Notes under the pieces: model-generated
The model's database searches: none
What the model saw: the letters and a program-made list of their open reading frames with translations, nothing else
Told to the model about the DNA's origin: nothing
Translations under genes and position numbers: made by a program
Part shown: positions 7,246 through 14,463 of the stretch, piece by piece
How positions within the stretch are numbered: the first letter of the stretch is position 1
Layout: each line of letters opens with the position of its first letter
From: Chloroflexota bacterium
Lineage (GTDB): Bacteria > Chloroflexota > Dehalococcoidia > Lucifugimonadales > JACPCK01
Assembly: GCA_016179845.1 (NCBI GenBank)
Contig: JACPCK010000054.1
Span: forward strand, 1 to 49,993
Direction of reading: 5' to 3'
DNA: 49,993 bases

Positions 7246-7255
7246 TTAGGCGGAC

Positions 7256-7285
7256 ATGATTGCAGGCGAGAGACTTTGGAAATGA
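7256..7285 (+). other. Nine-codon ORF coupled to first cassette gene
   Basis: ATG at 7256 opens a nine-codon frame (MIAGERLWK) whose TGA overlaps the ATG of the HNH-like gene as ATGA at 7282-7285. It starts five bases after the GTTAGGC core. The arrangement recalls the short ORFs in class 1 integron attI that boost translation of the first cassette gene. It may be chance. Confidence 0.3.
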
Positions 7286-8061
7286 GGGACGATTTCACGA
7301 GCATCACGAAGGATCTTCTCGCCAAGCGTGTGGCGTTTCGGTGCTCAAACCCTGGGTGCCGTAAGCCGACTTTGGGGCCACGGAGTGACGCCGCAAAGGT
7401 TCTGAATCTTGGCGTTGCTGCGCACGTCACGGCGGCTTCGCCCGGGGGCCCTCGATACGATGCAAATCTATCCGCGGAGGAACCTCTCTCTGTCGAGAAC
7501 GGAATCTGGTTGTGCCAGAACTGCGCGAAGTTGATTGACAACGATTCCAACCAATTCACCGTTGCAGTCGTGCGTGATTGGAAGGCAAATTCAGAGGCCC
7601 GGGCACTTGCCGCGCTTACCGGCGGGGCACCCGACGATGCAGAGCTTGCAGCAGCAGTTGAGGTCGCGCTTCGCCGAATCGACGTTTCAATCGGTGCCCG
7701 CCAGCACAACTATCGTCTTGAAGTTGTCGCAATGAACCTAGCGGCGCGTCCGATCGGTGACTACCATGTTGACCTTGCCTTTCCACGCGCTGTTGTGCCT
7801 ACGCCTGAGCGTCACCCCTTGTACGTGGAAAACCGCTCCTCCCCTGCGGTCGCCTTTTTCCGATACGCAGCCGTGGCACCAAAGCACGCCATCTTTCCTG
7901 GAGACAGTGCAGTTCTCATCACGCTCGACTATGAGATGAACGAAGCACTTTTCTGGAACCGCAACAACCTGTTCCAGTTCTTGGTCATCGTCTCAATGTA
8001 CTGTGGTGGCGCACCACTGGTAGTGCTCGAAACGCCGTTCGAGCAACTTCAGCGCTACTAA
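7282..8061 (+). CDS. HNH-like treble-clef protein, first cassette gene of right array
   Basis: A protein of about 259 residues in two parts. The N-terminal 110 residues carry an HNH-type treble clef: CSNPGC, GVAAHVTAASPGGPRYD, then ENGIWLCQNCAKLID and a DWK helix. This module sits at the N-terminus of nucleases and of several putative defence proteins. The C-terminal half is beta-rich with no hit I can name. I prefer ATG 7282, coupled to the nine-codon ORF, over TTG 7276. It is the first gene behind the leader promoter, with an attC-like site 23 bases after its stop. A DNA-cleaving role is an inference from the motif. Confidence 0.75.
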   Translation: MRDDFTSITKDLLAKRVAFRCSNPGCRKPTLGPRSDAAKVLNLGVAAHVTAASPGGPRYDANLSAEEPLSVENGIWLCQNCAKLIDNDSNQFTVAVVRDWKANSEARALAALTGGAPDDAELAAAVEVALRRIDVSIGARQHNYRLEVVAMNLAARPIGDYHVDLAFPRAVVPTPERHPLYVENRSSPAVAFFRYAAVAPKHAIFPGDSAVLITLDYEMNEALFWNRNNLFQFLVIVSMYCGGAPLVVLETPFEQLQRY

Positions 8062-8083
8062 TGACCCGCCTCATAGAACAGGC

Positions 8084-8128
8084 GTCTAACCCCGCAATGA
8101 ACCGGTCCGGTTATCGCGATCGTTAGGC
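8084..8128 (+). other. attC-like recombination site (45 bp)
   Basis: It begins GTCTAAC and ends GTTAGGC, complementary but for one pair. A perfect AACCGG-T-CCGGTT hairpin is at its centre, with a partly paired CCGCAAT/ATCGCGA arm between. It is shorter than most attC sites (usually 57 bp or more), so confidence is moderate. The next gene starts 15 bases beyond it. Confidence 0.6.
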
Positions 8129-8143
8129 AGACAGGACGGCAGT

Positions 8144-8833
8144 GTGTCCAACGAGATCATTTCCTACCTCGAAATGTGCCGGCGAGAGGGGGTCAGCCTT
8201 CAACGAGGCATGAACTTCGGCCTCGGTGGTAATCACTCGGTCATCCTGATGTCCCTGCGACCCAACGCTCCGTACGAAGACGAGTTGCAGGACGGAGGGA
8301 CAGTCTTGATCTATGAGGGCCACGACGAACCCCGAGGACCGGCCGTGCCTGATCCCAAGCGTGTCGATCAGCCGGAACAGACGTCGTCTGACCGCTTGAC
8401 ACAAAACGGACTCTTTCATCGGGCTGCCCAGCAAGCCAAGCGGGGTAAACGACTTCCAGAGCGAGTCCGCGTGTATGAGAAGCTTCGGCAGGGCGTCTGG
8501 TCCTACAACGGGGTCTTCCACCTTGTCGACTCGTGGCGCCAGCAGAGCAACGGCAGAGCGGTCTTCAAGTTCAAGCTTGTTGCCGTGGAGGGCGACGAGG
8601 ATCTAAACGCCCCCGTCCGGCTCGACGCCACTCGTCGGCGAGTCATTCCGACGCACGTAAAGCTGGAGGTGTGGCAGCGAGATGGTGGAAAGTGTGTGAT
8701 GTGCAGCGCTTCGGATGAACTTCATTTTGACCATATCGTACCCTACTCAAAGGGTGGCACGTCCGTGGTGGCGGACAACATCCAGCTGCTGTGCGCGAGG
8801 CACAACATACAGAAGCGAGACCGAATACAATGA
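8144..8833 (+). CDS. YDG/SRA-HNH modification-dependent endonuclease
   Basis: A 229-aa two-domain nuclease. Residues about 15-150 match the SRA/YDG fold, with GMNFGLGGNHSVILMS, APYEDELQDGGTVLIYEGHD and RVYEKLRQGVWSYNGVFHLV; this fold flips out modified cytosine. The C-terminal HNH has CVMCSASDELHFDHIVPYSK, GGTS and NIQLLCARHN. The combination is typical of type IV restriction enzymes that cut DNA carrying 5-methyl- or hydroxymethylcytosine, as in some phages. GTG at 8144 is the first in-frame start after the attC-like site. The stop is six bases before the next attC-like site. Single-gene cassette, no methyltransferase nearby. Confidence 0.85.
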   Translation: MSNEIISYLEMCRREGVSLQRGMNFGLGGNHSVILMSLRPNAPYEDELQDGGTVLIYEGHDEPRGPAVPDPKRVDQPEQTSSDRLTQNGLFHRAAQQAKRGKRLPERVRVYEKLRQGVWSYNGVFHLVDSWRQQSNGRAVFKFKLVAVEGDEDLNAPVRLDATRRRVIPTHVKLEVWQRDGGKCVMCSASDELHFDHIVPYSKGGTSVVADNIQLLCARHNIQKRDRIQ

Positions 8834-8839
8834 AGGTCT

Positions 8840-8899
8840 GCCTAACAACCGGTTGCAGCGGACGGCGCTGCGCGTCGTCGCTGAACCGGAGCGTTGCGT
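8840..8899 (+). other. attC-like recombination site (60 bp)
   Basis: GCCTAAC opens the site. CCGGTTGCAGCG pairs with CGCTGAACCGG with one unpaired base, and a GCGC-T-GCGC-type hairpin sits between. The distal core is GTTGCGT rather than GTTAGGC, which may mark the worn end of the array. The pairing and length match typical attC sites and the site at 1171-1228. Confidence 0.8.
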
Positions 8900-8911
8900 C
8901 CTGCCCTTTTC

Positions 8912-9760
8912 TCACCGGGCCTGCATGACCTGGTACAGCACCCCGTGGGTAGCCCTGGGGTGCAGGAAGAAGGAGCGGCTGTGCTGGCTGAGGACGATGG
9001 GCAGGTTGAGGCCCTTGGCTCTCTCGTGGGCCTGCTCCACGCTCTCCACCTCCAGGGCCACACACTGGACCCCCTCGCCGTGCTGCTCCAGGAACCGGGC
9101 AAAGGCCGCCCCCGCCTGTCTCGTCGTATCCGCGGGCTGGTATAGCCCCAGCACGGCCCCCGAGCCGTCTGCAATGAAGAAGACCTCCAGGATTCCCAGG
9201 GCCTTGTTGTCCTTTATGGGGATGGCAGGGTTGACTCCCAGCACGCTCTCGTAGTCCCTGGCAGCCTGGACGATGTCCCGCACGGCGATGTCTACGTGGT
9301 GCAGCCTCACGTAGCTGACGTCGCCTTTGGACGGAGACTTGATCCTGCGTTGGGGCTGAAGTATCTGGAAGAGAACACCGTGGGTTACGCGGGGGTGCAG
9401 AAAAAAGTTACGAAACCGAGCGTTGGGTATGATGGCTGTGCCGCGCCGCTCAAAATCGGCGAAGGCCCCCTCTATGTCGTCGACCGCCAGGGCAACGTTG
9501 TGGAGCCCCTCCCCGCGACGCTCTATGGCCCGGATAAAGGCTCCCCCCGCCTGCTTGGTGGCGTCCAGGCCCTGGCACAGCTCTATCAGCATGCCTGAAC
9601 TGCCCATAGGGAAAAGGGCGTTGCGGAACCCGCCGCTGGGGTCGAGTTCCCCTACGTTGACCCCCGGAATGCCCAGCACCTTCTCGTAGTCCCGGCTTGC
9701 CGCCTCTATATCCTTGACCCGCACGACCACGTGGTCCAGCCCCCTGTACTTGTACGGCAT
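8912..9760 (-). CDS. Tandem VOC-domain (glyoxalase-like) protein
   Basis: A 282-aa protein made of two vicinal-oxygen-chelate modules (about 5-140 and 150-280). Each starts with a metal-ligand histidine (LDHVVVRVKDIE; LHHVDIAVRDI) and ends FFLHPR-THGVL-Q. Both modules contain QAG-AF and GEG-xx-VAL, as in methylmalonyl-CoA epimerase-like enzymes. It probably acts as an epimerase or lyase on a CoA or keto intermediate; the substrate is unknown. AAGGAGGAG precedes ATG 9760. It follows the DUF35 and thiolase genes on the same strand, which suggests a CoA-linked pathway. Confidence 0.88.
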   Translation of the reverse strand: MPYKYRGLDHVVVRVKDIEAASRDYEKVLGIPGVNVGELDPSGGFRNALFPMGSSGMLIELCQGLDATKQAGGAFIRAIERRGEGLHNVALAVDDIEGAFADFERRGTAIIPNARFRNFFLHPRVTHGVLFQILQPQRRIKSPSKGDVSYVRLHHVDIAVRDIVQAARDYESVLGVNPAIPIKDNKALGILEVFFIADGSGAVLGLYQPADTTRQAGAAFARFLEQHGEGVQCVALEVESVEQAHERAKGLNLPIVLSQHSRSFFLHPRATHGVLYQVMQAR

Positions 9761-9789
9761 CTCGTGCTCCTCCTTGAGCTATAGGTGGC

Positions 9790-10197
9790 CTAAACAGGCT
9801 CAAACATGGGCACCTTCATCTCCCCCGCATCGACGAAGGTCACCTTTACCGGCATGCCGATGCGGACGGCCCCAACGTCGCACCCGATGACGTTGCCCAG
9901 GACCTGGACCCCCTCCTCCAGCTCCACCACGGCCAGAACGTAGGGCACCGCCTCCCTGAAGCCGGGCGTCTGGTTCTGGTACGTCACCGTGAAGGTATGG
10001 ACAGCCCCCTTGCCGGAGGAGACCACCTCCTCCACGTCCTTCGACCAGCAGTGGGCGCAGAAACGTCGGTAGTAGGCCTGCACCTTGCCGCAGGCCCTGC
10101 ACTGCTGCAAGAGGTACTGGCCCCGGCGGCATGCCTCCCAGAAGGGCTTCGTCTCCCCCGACTCGGTGGGCAATGGCCTGTCCCAGTCGCCCACCAC
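9790..10197 (-). CDS. DUF35 zinc-ribbon/OB-fold protein, thiolase partner
   Basis: About 135 residues. An N-terminal helix (PFWEACRRGQYLLQQC) leads into a rubredoxin-like zinc ribbon (CRACGK ... FCAHCWS) and a C-terminal OB fold (VHTFTVTYQNQTPGF, GNVIGCD). Such proteins bind next to non-decarboxylating thiolases and are needed for their activity; ChsH2/Ltp2 and archaeal HMG-CoA synthase partners are known cases. I place the start at GTG 10197, six bases after GGGGAGGG and just past the thiolase stop; ATG 10221 would overlap the thiolase by 23 bases. The two are almost certainly co-translated and form a complex. Confidence 0.9.
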   Translation of the reverse strand: MVGDWDRPLPTESGETKPFWEACRRGQYLLQQCRACGKVQAYYRRFCAHCWSKDVEEVVSSGKGAVHTFTVTYQNQTPGFREAVPYVLAVVELEEGVQVLGNVIGCDVGAVRIGMPVKVTFVDAGEMKVPMFEPV

Positions 10198-10198
10198 C

Positions 10199-11371
10199 TC
10201 AGTCCCTCCCCAGGATGGCAACAGCGGCCGACTGCCGCAGGCCAGTGCCTCCCCCGGTGGCGCCGCACAGGGCCAGCCGGCAGCCGGGCACCTGCCTCTC
10301 CCCGGCCTCGTGCCGCAGTTGCCGCGTGGCCTCTATCAGGAGAAACATCCCGCGCCGCCCCGGGTGGTTGGAGGAGAGGCCGCCCCCATCGGTGTTCACA
10401 GGGAGCTCTCCTCCCAGCTCGATGCGGCCCCCTTCAACAAAGGGCCCCCCTTCCCCAACCTGGCAGAAGCCCAGGCCCTCCAGGGCCGTGACCACCGTGA
10501 TGGTGAAGGCGTCGTAGACCATCGCCATGTCAATGTCCTCGCGGCGCACCCCGCTCATGCCAAAGGCCTGGGATGCCGCCTGGGGGAAGGCCGTCGCCGT
10601 CCAGTCCCGGTGCCCCGCCTCGTGATGAATAACCCCCTCCCCAAAGCCCAGCACCCATACCGGCGTCTTCTTACAGCCGCGAGCTACCTCCGGCGAGGCC
10701 ACCACCACGGCCCCCGCCCCGTCGCTGATGATACAGCAGTCCAGCATATGCAGAGGAGAGGAGATCATGCGGGACCTGAGGACGTCCTCCACGGTGATGG
10801 GGTCGCGGTACATGGCGTGGGGGTTTTTCGAGGCGTGCCGCCGCATAGCCACGGCCACCGCCGCCAACTGCTCCGGCTTCGTTCCGTACTGGTGCATGTG
10901 GCGCTGGGCCATCAGGGCCCGCATGCCCACCGTTGTTAGGCCGTACACCTCCTCAAAGGAGTCCGGCGTCGGCGCCAGTCCCGTTGCGCCGCGCCGCGCC
11001 AGCCCGCCAGTGCCGACGGCCACACGGCGAGACCGGGCCGTGGAGCCGTAGGTAATCAGGGCACAGCGGAACCAGCCAGCCTGGATCCCGAGACACGCCA
11101 GATTGAGGTGGAAGAGGAAGGAGGCACCTCCAACGTCCGTGTCGTCGACGAACTTGGGGTGCAGGTTCAGGTAGTCCGTCAAGGTGAGGGCCGGGGGTGC
11201 GCCGCTGCCAGAGGTCAGGTAGGCGTCAACGTCACCACGACTCAGGCCCGCGTCCTCCAGTGCCCCCTGGGCCGACTCCAGGTGGAGCAGCAACTCACTC
11301 TTGTCCGGGGCGTACCGCGTGGGATGCTCATACGCCCCTATTATGGCTGCTGCCTTGCTCAAATTCACCAT
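10199..11371 (-). CDS. Thiolase-like acyl-CoA enzyme (SCP2/lipid-transfer type)
   Basis: About 390 residues, similar to SCP2-type thiolases and Ltp-like aldolases: AAIIGAYEHPTRYAPDKSEL at the start, then SGSGAPPALTL, a CLGIQAGWFRCALITYG region, DGAGAVVVASPE, and a C-terminal NTDGGGLSSNHPGRRG and CGATGGGTGL. The usual N-terminal nucleophilic cysteine context (C-S-G) is not clear, which fits an aldolase or retro-aldolase acting with the DUF35 partner rather than a true thiolase. I chose ATG 11371; extending upstream would run into an interspersed repeat. It probably cleaves a beta-hydroxy acyl-CoA in a degradation pathway. Confidence 0.88.
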   Translation of the reverse strand: MVNLSKAAAIIGAYEHPTRYAPDKSELLLHLESAQGALEDAGLSRGDVDAYLTSGSGAPPALTLTDYLNLHPKFVDDTDVGGASFLFHLNLACLGIQAGWFRCALITYGSTARSRRVAVGTGGLARRGATGLAPTPDSFEEVYGLTTVGMRALMAQRHMHQYGTKPEQLAAVAVAMRRHASKNPHAMYRDPITVEDVLRSRMISSPLHMLDCCIISDGAGAVVVASPEVARGCKKTPVWVLGFGEGVIHHEAGHRDWTATAFPQAASQAFGMSGVRREDIDMAMVYDAFTITVVTALEGLGFCQVGEGGPFVEGGRIELGGELPVNTDGGGLSSNHPGRRGMFLLIEATRQLRHEAGERQVPGCRLALCGATGGGTGLRQSAAVAILGRD

Positions 11372-11409
11372 AGCCTGCTCTTCACCGTCCGCTGAAGTCC
11401 TCTCACGTA

Positions 11410-11567
11410 CTAGCAGGGTGATGAATCCCGATCTGTCGGGACGACCATCCCCCATGTCCCCCTTCCTGGCCAGGAAGGGGGTGAAAATTGTATCTGGGGG
11501 TGTCCCTCCAGACCCCTGGCATCCCGACATGTCGGGATGCGCTCCCCCTTTTTCAGCAGCCTGCTAG
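11410..11567. repeat. MITE-like element, copy 1
   Basis: This is a 158-bp element with terminal inverted repeats: left CTAGCAGGGTGATGAA, right (as read inward) CTAGCAGGCTGCTGAA. Inside it are a perfect 24-bp palindrome at 11458-11481 and two TCCCGA/TCGGGA hairpins. It shares an internal 'GTGAAAATTGTATCTGGGGG' stretch with the copy at 14461. No ORF. It lies in the 5' region of the thiolase gene. Confidence 0.7.
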
Positions 11568-11642
11568 AAGTCATTCGGAAATTCCACCAGGGTCCAGTCT
11601 ATTACCCCTCCCTAAAAGGGGGAAGGTTTTTCTGAATCGGCT

Positions 11643-12590
11643 CTAGAGGCCAAGGCGCGGGAGCACCTCCCGCCCCATAAGACGCAGGCGCTCCAGCCGG
11701 CTCCTGGACGGCAGGGTCAGCGTCACCCGGTCCACATCCAGCCCAGACAGAAGCTCCCGGAGGGCCCGCACCACTTTGTCGGGCCCCCCAACTATGGCCC
11801 CCTCCCTCACCGCCTCGTCGGGGACGGCCTGCGCATGCACGGCCCTAGGCGAAAGATGCTCTGCGTAGTCGTAACGCTCCCGCTCCTGAGAATCTCTTCT
11901 GAACCCGGCTGCCACGGCGCCCCGCATGTCTCCTATGGCCTTGCTCTCATCCTCGTCCACAGCCACTCGCACCCACATGTCTATAGTAAACCCCTCCCTG
12001 GGCCGGCCCGCTGCCTTAAGGGCCTCTCGCACGCGAGCCACGTAGCCCTCCGCAGCATCACGCTGGGGTTGCACGATGCCGAGGCAGCCGTCGGCCACCC
12101 TGGCGCCCACAAGGGCCACCTTCGGCCCACCGGCTGTCACAAAAATAGGGATATCGCCGCTGTGGGTCCCCATATAGACCTCCCGCCCATCCACAGGGGT
12201 CCGCTGGCCCCTGACCAGCCCCCGGAACCGGGTAATAAACTCCTCAAGCTGTTGCACGCTGGCCGGCTTGCGCCCGTAGGCCTTCACCGTGCTGTCCCCC
12301 AGGCCTATCCCCATGATGGCCCGCTCGTGGCTCGCCTCCTTGAGGGCAGCGAAGGAGCTGGCTACCGCCGAAACGTGCCGCGTCACGGGCTGGGTCACGC
12401 CACTGGCGATCTTGATCCGCGACGTGTGGGCCGCAAAGAGCGCCGCTGTCACAAAGAAGTCCTTGCTTACCAGCGGCGAGTCCAGCAGCCACATGCAGTC
12501 AAAGCCGAGCTCCTCGGCCTCCTGGGCCACCTGGACCGCCTTGCTCAGGGGCTCGTGGGCCCCAATACCGAAGTTCAACCCGTAGCGCAT
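11643..12590 (-). CDS. LLM-class (luciferase-like) flavin oxidoreductase
   Basis: A 315-aa TIM-barrel enzyme of the bacterial luciferase/F420-dependent family. MRYGLNFGIGAHEPLSKAV starts the barrel, then LGFDCMWLLDSPLVSKDFF, KIASGVTQPVTRH, IMGIGLGDSTVKAYGRKPA, and PIFVTAGGPKVALVGARVAD with the cofactor phosphate loop. Members oxidise or reduce substrates with FMN or F420; which one is used cannot be decided here. ATG 12590 follows GGAGGGGAG; the frame extends further upstream without a ribosome site. The neighbouring thiolase, VOC and amidohydrolase genes point to catabolism of an organic substrate. Confidence 0.9.
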   Translation of the reverse strand: MRYGLNFGIGAHEPLSKAVQVAQEAEELGFDCMWLLDSPLVSKDFFVTAALFAAHTSRIKIASGVTQPVTRHVSAVASSFAALKEASHERAIMGIGLGDSTVKAYGRKPASVQQLEEFITRFRGLVRGQRTPVDGREVYMGTHSGDIPIFVTAGGPKVALVGARVADGCLGIVQPQRDAAEGYVARVREALKAAGRPREGFTIDMWVRVAVDEDESKAIGDMRGAVAAGFRRDSQERERYDYAEHLSPRAVHAQAVPDEAVREGAIVGGPDKVVRALRELLSGLDVDRVTLTLPSRSRLERLRLMGREVLPRLGL

Positions 12591-12663
12591 TACATCTCCC
12601 CTCCAGGCGGCTTTGCTCCATAAGTGCCCTCTGTTCCTAAAGTCGGCGAGTTGTTCCAAAAGT

Positions 12664-12873
12664 CTATGGTGATAGCCAAGGACTGCCCTTCTCCGGTTTG
12701 AGTTCCAGGATCACATTGTGCTCAGCACCAGGAAGGAATGCATACCGAACTACCATTGGCCCCGCCTTCTTGAATCGGAGCCTGATAGAGCCATCATCAA
12801 AGAACCGCACATTCATTGCCCGCCCCTTAGCGCTGACCACAGGAATCGTTTCCCCTGGTCGTGTAGCCATCAT
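12664..12873 (-). CDS. Small hypothetical protein
   Basis: A 69-aa protein, mostly beta, with KGRAMNVRFFDDGSIRLRF and LPGAEHNVILELKPEKG. It is not recognised, and has no membrane segment or metal motif. Two adjacent ATGs follow AAAGGAGGAGA, an excellent ribosome site, so it is very likely translated. It ends 73 bases upstream of the luciferase-like gene on the same strand and may share its transcript. Confidence 0.6.
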   Translation of the reverse strand: MMATRPGETIPVVSAKGRAMNVRFFDDGSIRLRFKKAGPMVVRYAFLPGAEHNVILELKPEKGSPWLSP

Positions 12874-13184
12874 TCTCCTCCTTTTTGCTCGTTTGCCATC
12901 GAATAGGAACGAAAACAGATATAGAAAGGGGGCACTCCCCTCCGGCGCCCATTATACATCCGGGTCCAGCCCTGCCAAAGAGACGCCCTCCACGGCACTC
13001 ACCGGGTCAGGCCGGCCGCACCAGCCGTTCCGCTTCAAGGGCCCTCCTAAGCCCTCTCATCGCTCTGGCCGACCTGTAAACCCTCCACGCCATTCGGCGC
13101 CCAGATGGGATTGTAGCACTTGTTCCGTCCTATCGCAGGCGCTATTCCTGCGTTTTTGCCTAGAATACCAGGATTTCCCTGCTG

Positions 13185-13206
13185 ATGACACAGGCCTCTG
13201 TGTCAT
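13185..13206. promoter_or_regulatory. Perfect palindrome, possible operator
   Basis: ATGACACAG and CTGTGTCAT are separated by GCCT. It ends ten bases before the -35 element of the amidohydrolase promoter. That position suits an activator site; it lacks a T-tract and is less likely a terminator. Confidence 0.45.
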
Positions 13207-13216
13207 GGTGGGCGGG

Positions 13217-13245
13217 TTGACAGCACATCCCTACCGAGTCATACT
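13217..13245 (+). promoter_or_regulatory. Sigma70-type promoter of the amidohydrolase pair
   Basis: TTGACA (13217-13222) and CATACT (13240-13245) are separated by exactly 17 bases. The start codon is about 100 bases downstream, leaving a 5' leader of roughly 95 bases. Confidence 0.55.
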
Positions 13246-13347
13246 CTGGTGCTGCCCGAAGGGTCTGCGGGCCAGCGGTAATAGCAAGGGATTCGCAGCT
13301 ATTGGCATCTGCCATACGCTTTCCAACGATATCAAGGAGGTCTGGTC

Positions 13348-14463
13348 ATGGGCCTGGTGATTGACAACCACTGCCACGTCTCCTGTGAGGTGCCGGGCAG
13401 AAGGTACATGCCCTGGCAGCAGAGTTGGCTCGTCTCTATGGAGTGGGCCTACGGGGGCAGGAACCCCAACAAAGGTAGGCCTCCCTTTCTGCGGGACCCC
13501 CAGACCCTTTTCCCTCGCCAGGGCCTGCGGTACGCAGACCCCGAGGGGAAATACACTATCGCTGCTATGGACAAGGGCGGCATCGACATGGGGGTCGTCC
13601 TCCCCATCGACTACGACTTCTCCTGGGGGTCTCACTCGGACATCCAGATAGAGGAGAAGCATCAGCATCAGCATCAGATGGTGCAGAAGTACCCCGGCCG
13701 CTTCGTTAGCTTCGGCGGGCCCGACCCCAGGCGGCCTGGGGCCAAGGAGATCTTCCGCCGGGCCGTTACCCAGTACGGGGCCAAGGGTCTCAAGCTAATA
13801 CCGAAGAACGGCTACTATCCCTGGCAGGCCGAGTGCTACGAGCTCTACAACGTTTGCATGGAGTTTGGCCTGCCAGCCTCCACCTGTACCGAGCCCAACT
13901 CCGGTGGCTACAACCGGGGCCGCTTTACCGACCCCATGCACGTCCTGGACGTGATAGGCGACTTCCCTGACATGCCCCTCACCCTGCTCCACGCTGGCAA
14001 CCCCCTCTACGACTTCTTCGAGAAGGCCGTCTTCGTAGCGTCGGGGAACCCCAACACCTATATCGAGCTGAACTACTGGCTGAAAGCTGCGGCGGGACAG
14101 GAGGAGGCCCAGGGCTCGCCCATCTTCGGCATGCCAATAGGGGCCAGCCACGTTCTCAACGAAGAGACGGCGGTGCTGCTTCTGGCCTCCGCCCGGGACA
14201 TCCTGGGCGCCCACAAGATAACCTGGGGCATCGACCGCCACTTCGGCCCCTCCATCAGGAACACCGGTTGGAAGCAGGCCTCGTGGTTGAAGGGGCTGGT
14301 CAAGACCGCCGCCAAGTATGGGAAGCAGTTCACCCAGGAGGAGGTAGACCTGATCCTGGGCGAGAACGTTGCCCGCGTCCTCAAGCTCAAGGAGTACCCC
14401 GAATGGACCATGGAGCGGAAGTACGGCTACACCCGCAGGGACCCCCGGCCCCGCTACCACTAA
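13348..14463 (+). CDS. Amidohydrolase_2 family metal-dependent hydrolase, copy A
   Basis: A 371-aa TIM-barrel protein of the amidohydrolase_2 (ACMSD-like) family. It begins MGLVIDNHCHVS, carrying the first metal ligands (H-x-H), then has KGGIDMGVVLPIDYDFSWGS, FGGPDPRRPGAKEIFRRAV, LTLLHAGNPLYDF and an ITWGID-xHFG segment where the catalytic aspartate is expected. Family members are decarboxylases, hydratases or lactonases; this subgroup is uncharacterised to my knowledge. AAGGAGG precedes the ATG. It is followed by a closely similar paralogue with a MITE-like element wedged between them. Confidence 0.88.
   Translation: MGLVIDNHCHVSCEVPGRRYMPWQQSWLVSMEWAYGGRNPNKGRPPFLRDPQTLFPRQGLRYADPEGKYTIAAMDKGGIDMGVVLPIDYDFSWGSHSDIQIEEKHQHQHQMVQKYPGRFVSFGGPDPRRPGAKEIFRRAVTQYGAKGLKLIPKNGYYPWQAECYELYNVCMEFGLPASTCTEPNSGGYNRGRFTDPMHVLDVIGDFPDMPLTLLHAGNPLYDFFEKAVFVASGNPNTYIELNYWLKAAAGQEEAQGSPIFGMPIGASHVLNEETAVLLLASARDILGAHKITWGIDRHFGPSIRNTGWKQASWLKGLVKTAAKYGKQFTQEEVDLILGENVARVLKLKEYPEWTMERKYGYTRRDPRPRYH

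Larger units (their letters stand above)
7136..7251 (+). repeat. Leader repeat, right copy (promoter plus attI-like core)
   Basis: This copy is inverted relative to 1912-2027 and ends in GTTAGGC (7245-7251), beyond which the two loci have nothing in common. It carries the same promoter and five-codon ORF and heads the right cassette array. Two copies of a non-coding leader, each joined to different cargo at the same base, is what site-specific insertion at a fixed site would leave. Confidence 0.85.
7245..8899 (+). mobile_element. Integron-like cassette array, right, no integrase
   Basis: Starting at the leader's GTTAGGC, two promoterless genes follow, each ending in an attC-like site: the HNH-like gene plus site 8084-8128, and the SRA-HNH nuclease plus site 8840-8899. 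The array ends a few bases before the stop of an unrelated minus-strand gene. Gene density, direction and spacing fit integron cassettes. No integrase is within the window. Confidence 0.65.
12874..13347. other. Intergenic region with promoter and palindrome
   Basis: About 470 bases between divergent genes with no credible coding sequence: open frames here lack ribosome sites and similarity. It holds the palindrome at 13185-13206 and the promoter at 13217-13245 for the rightward amidohydrolase genes. The left part (12880-13150) shows nothing I can assign. Confidence 0.6.

Noticed and set aside
10085-10939. Plus-strand open frames across the thiolase and DUF35 genes
   Set aside because: Antisense shadows without motifs or ribosome sites.
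10936-10944. GTTAGGC in the thiolase gene as another cassette core
   Set aside because: It is inside conserved coding sequence with no partner core or hairpin nearby.
11372-11530. N-terminal extension of the thiolase by 53 codons
   Set aside because: The extension lies mostly in a MITE-like repeat, and similarity to the family begins only at AAIIGAYEHP.
12698-13360. A 220-codon plus-strand frame covering the 12874-13347 gap
   Set aside because: No ribosome site, no domain, overlaps a small gene on the other strand and a promoter; proline/serine-rich composition suggests no selection as protein.
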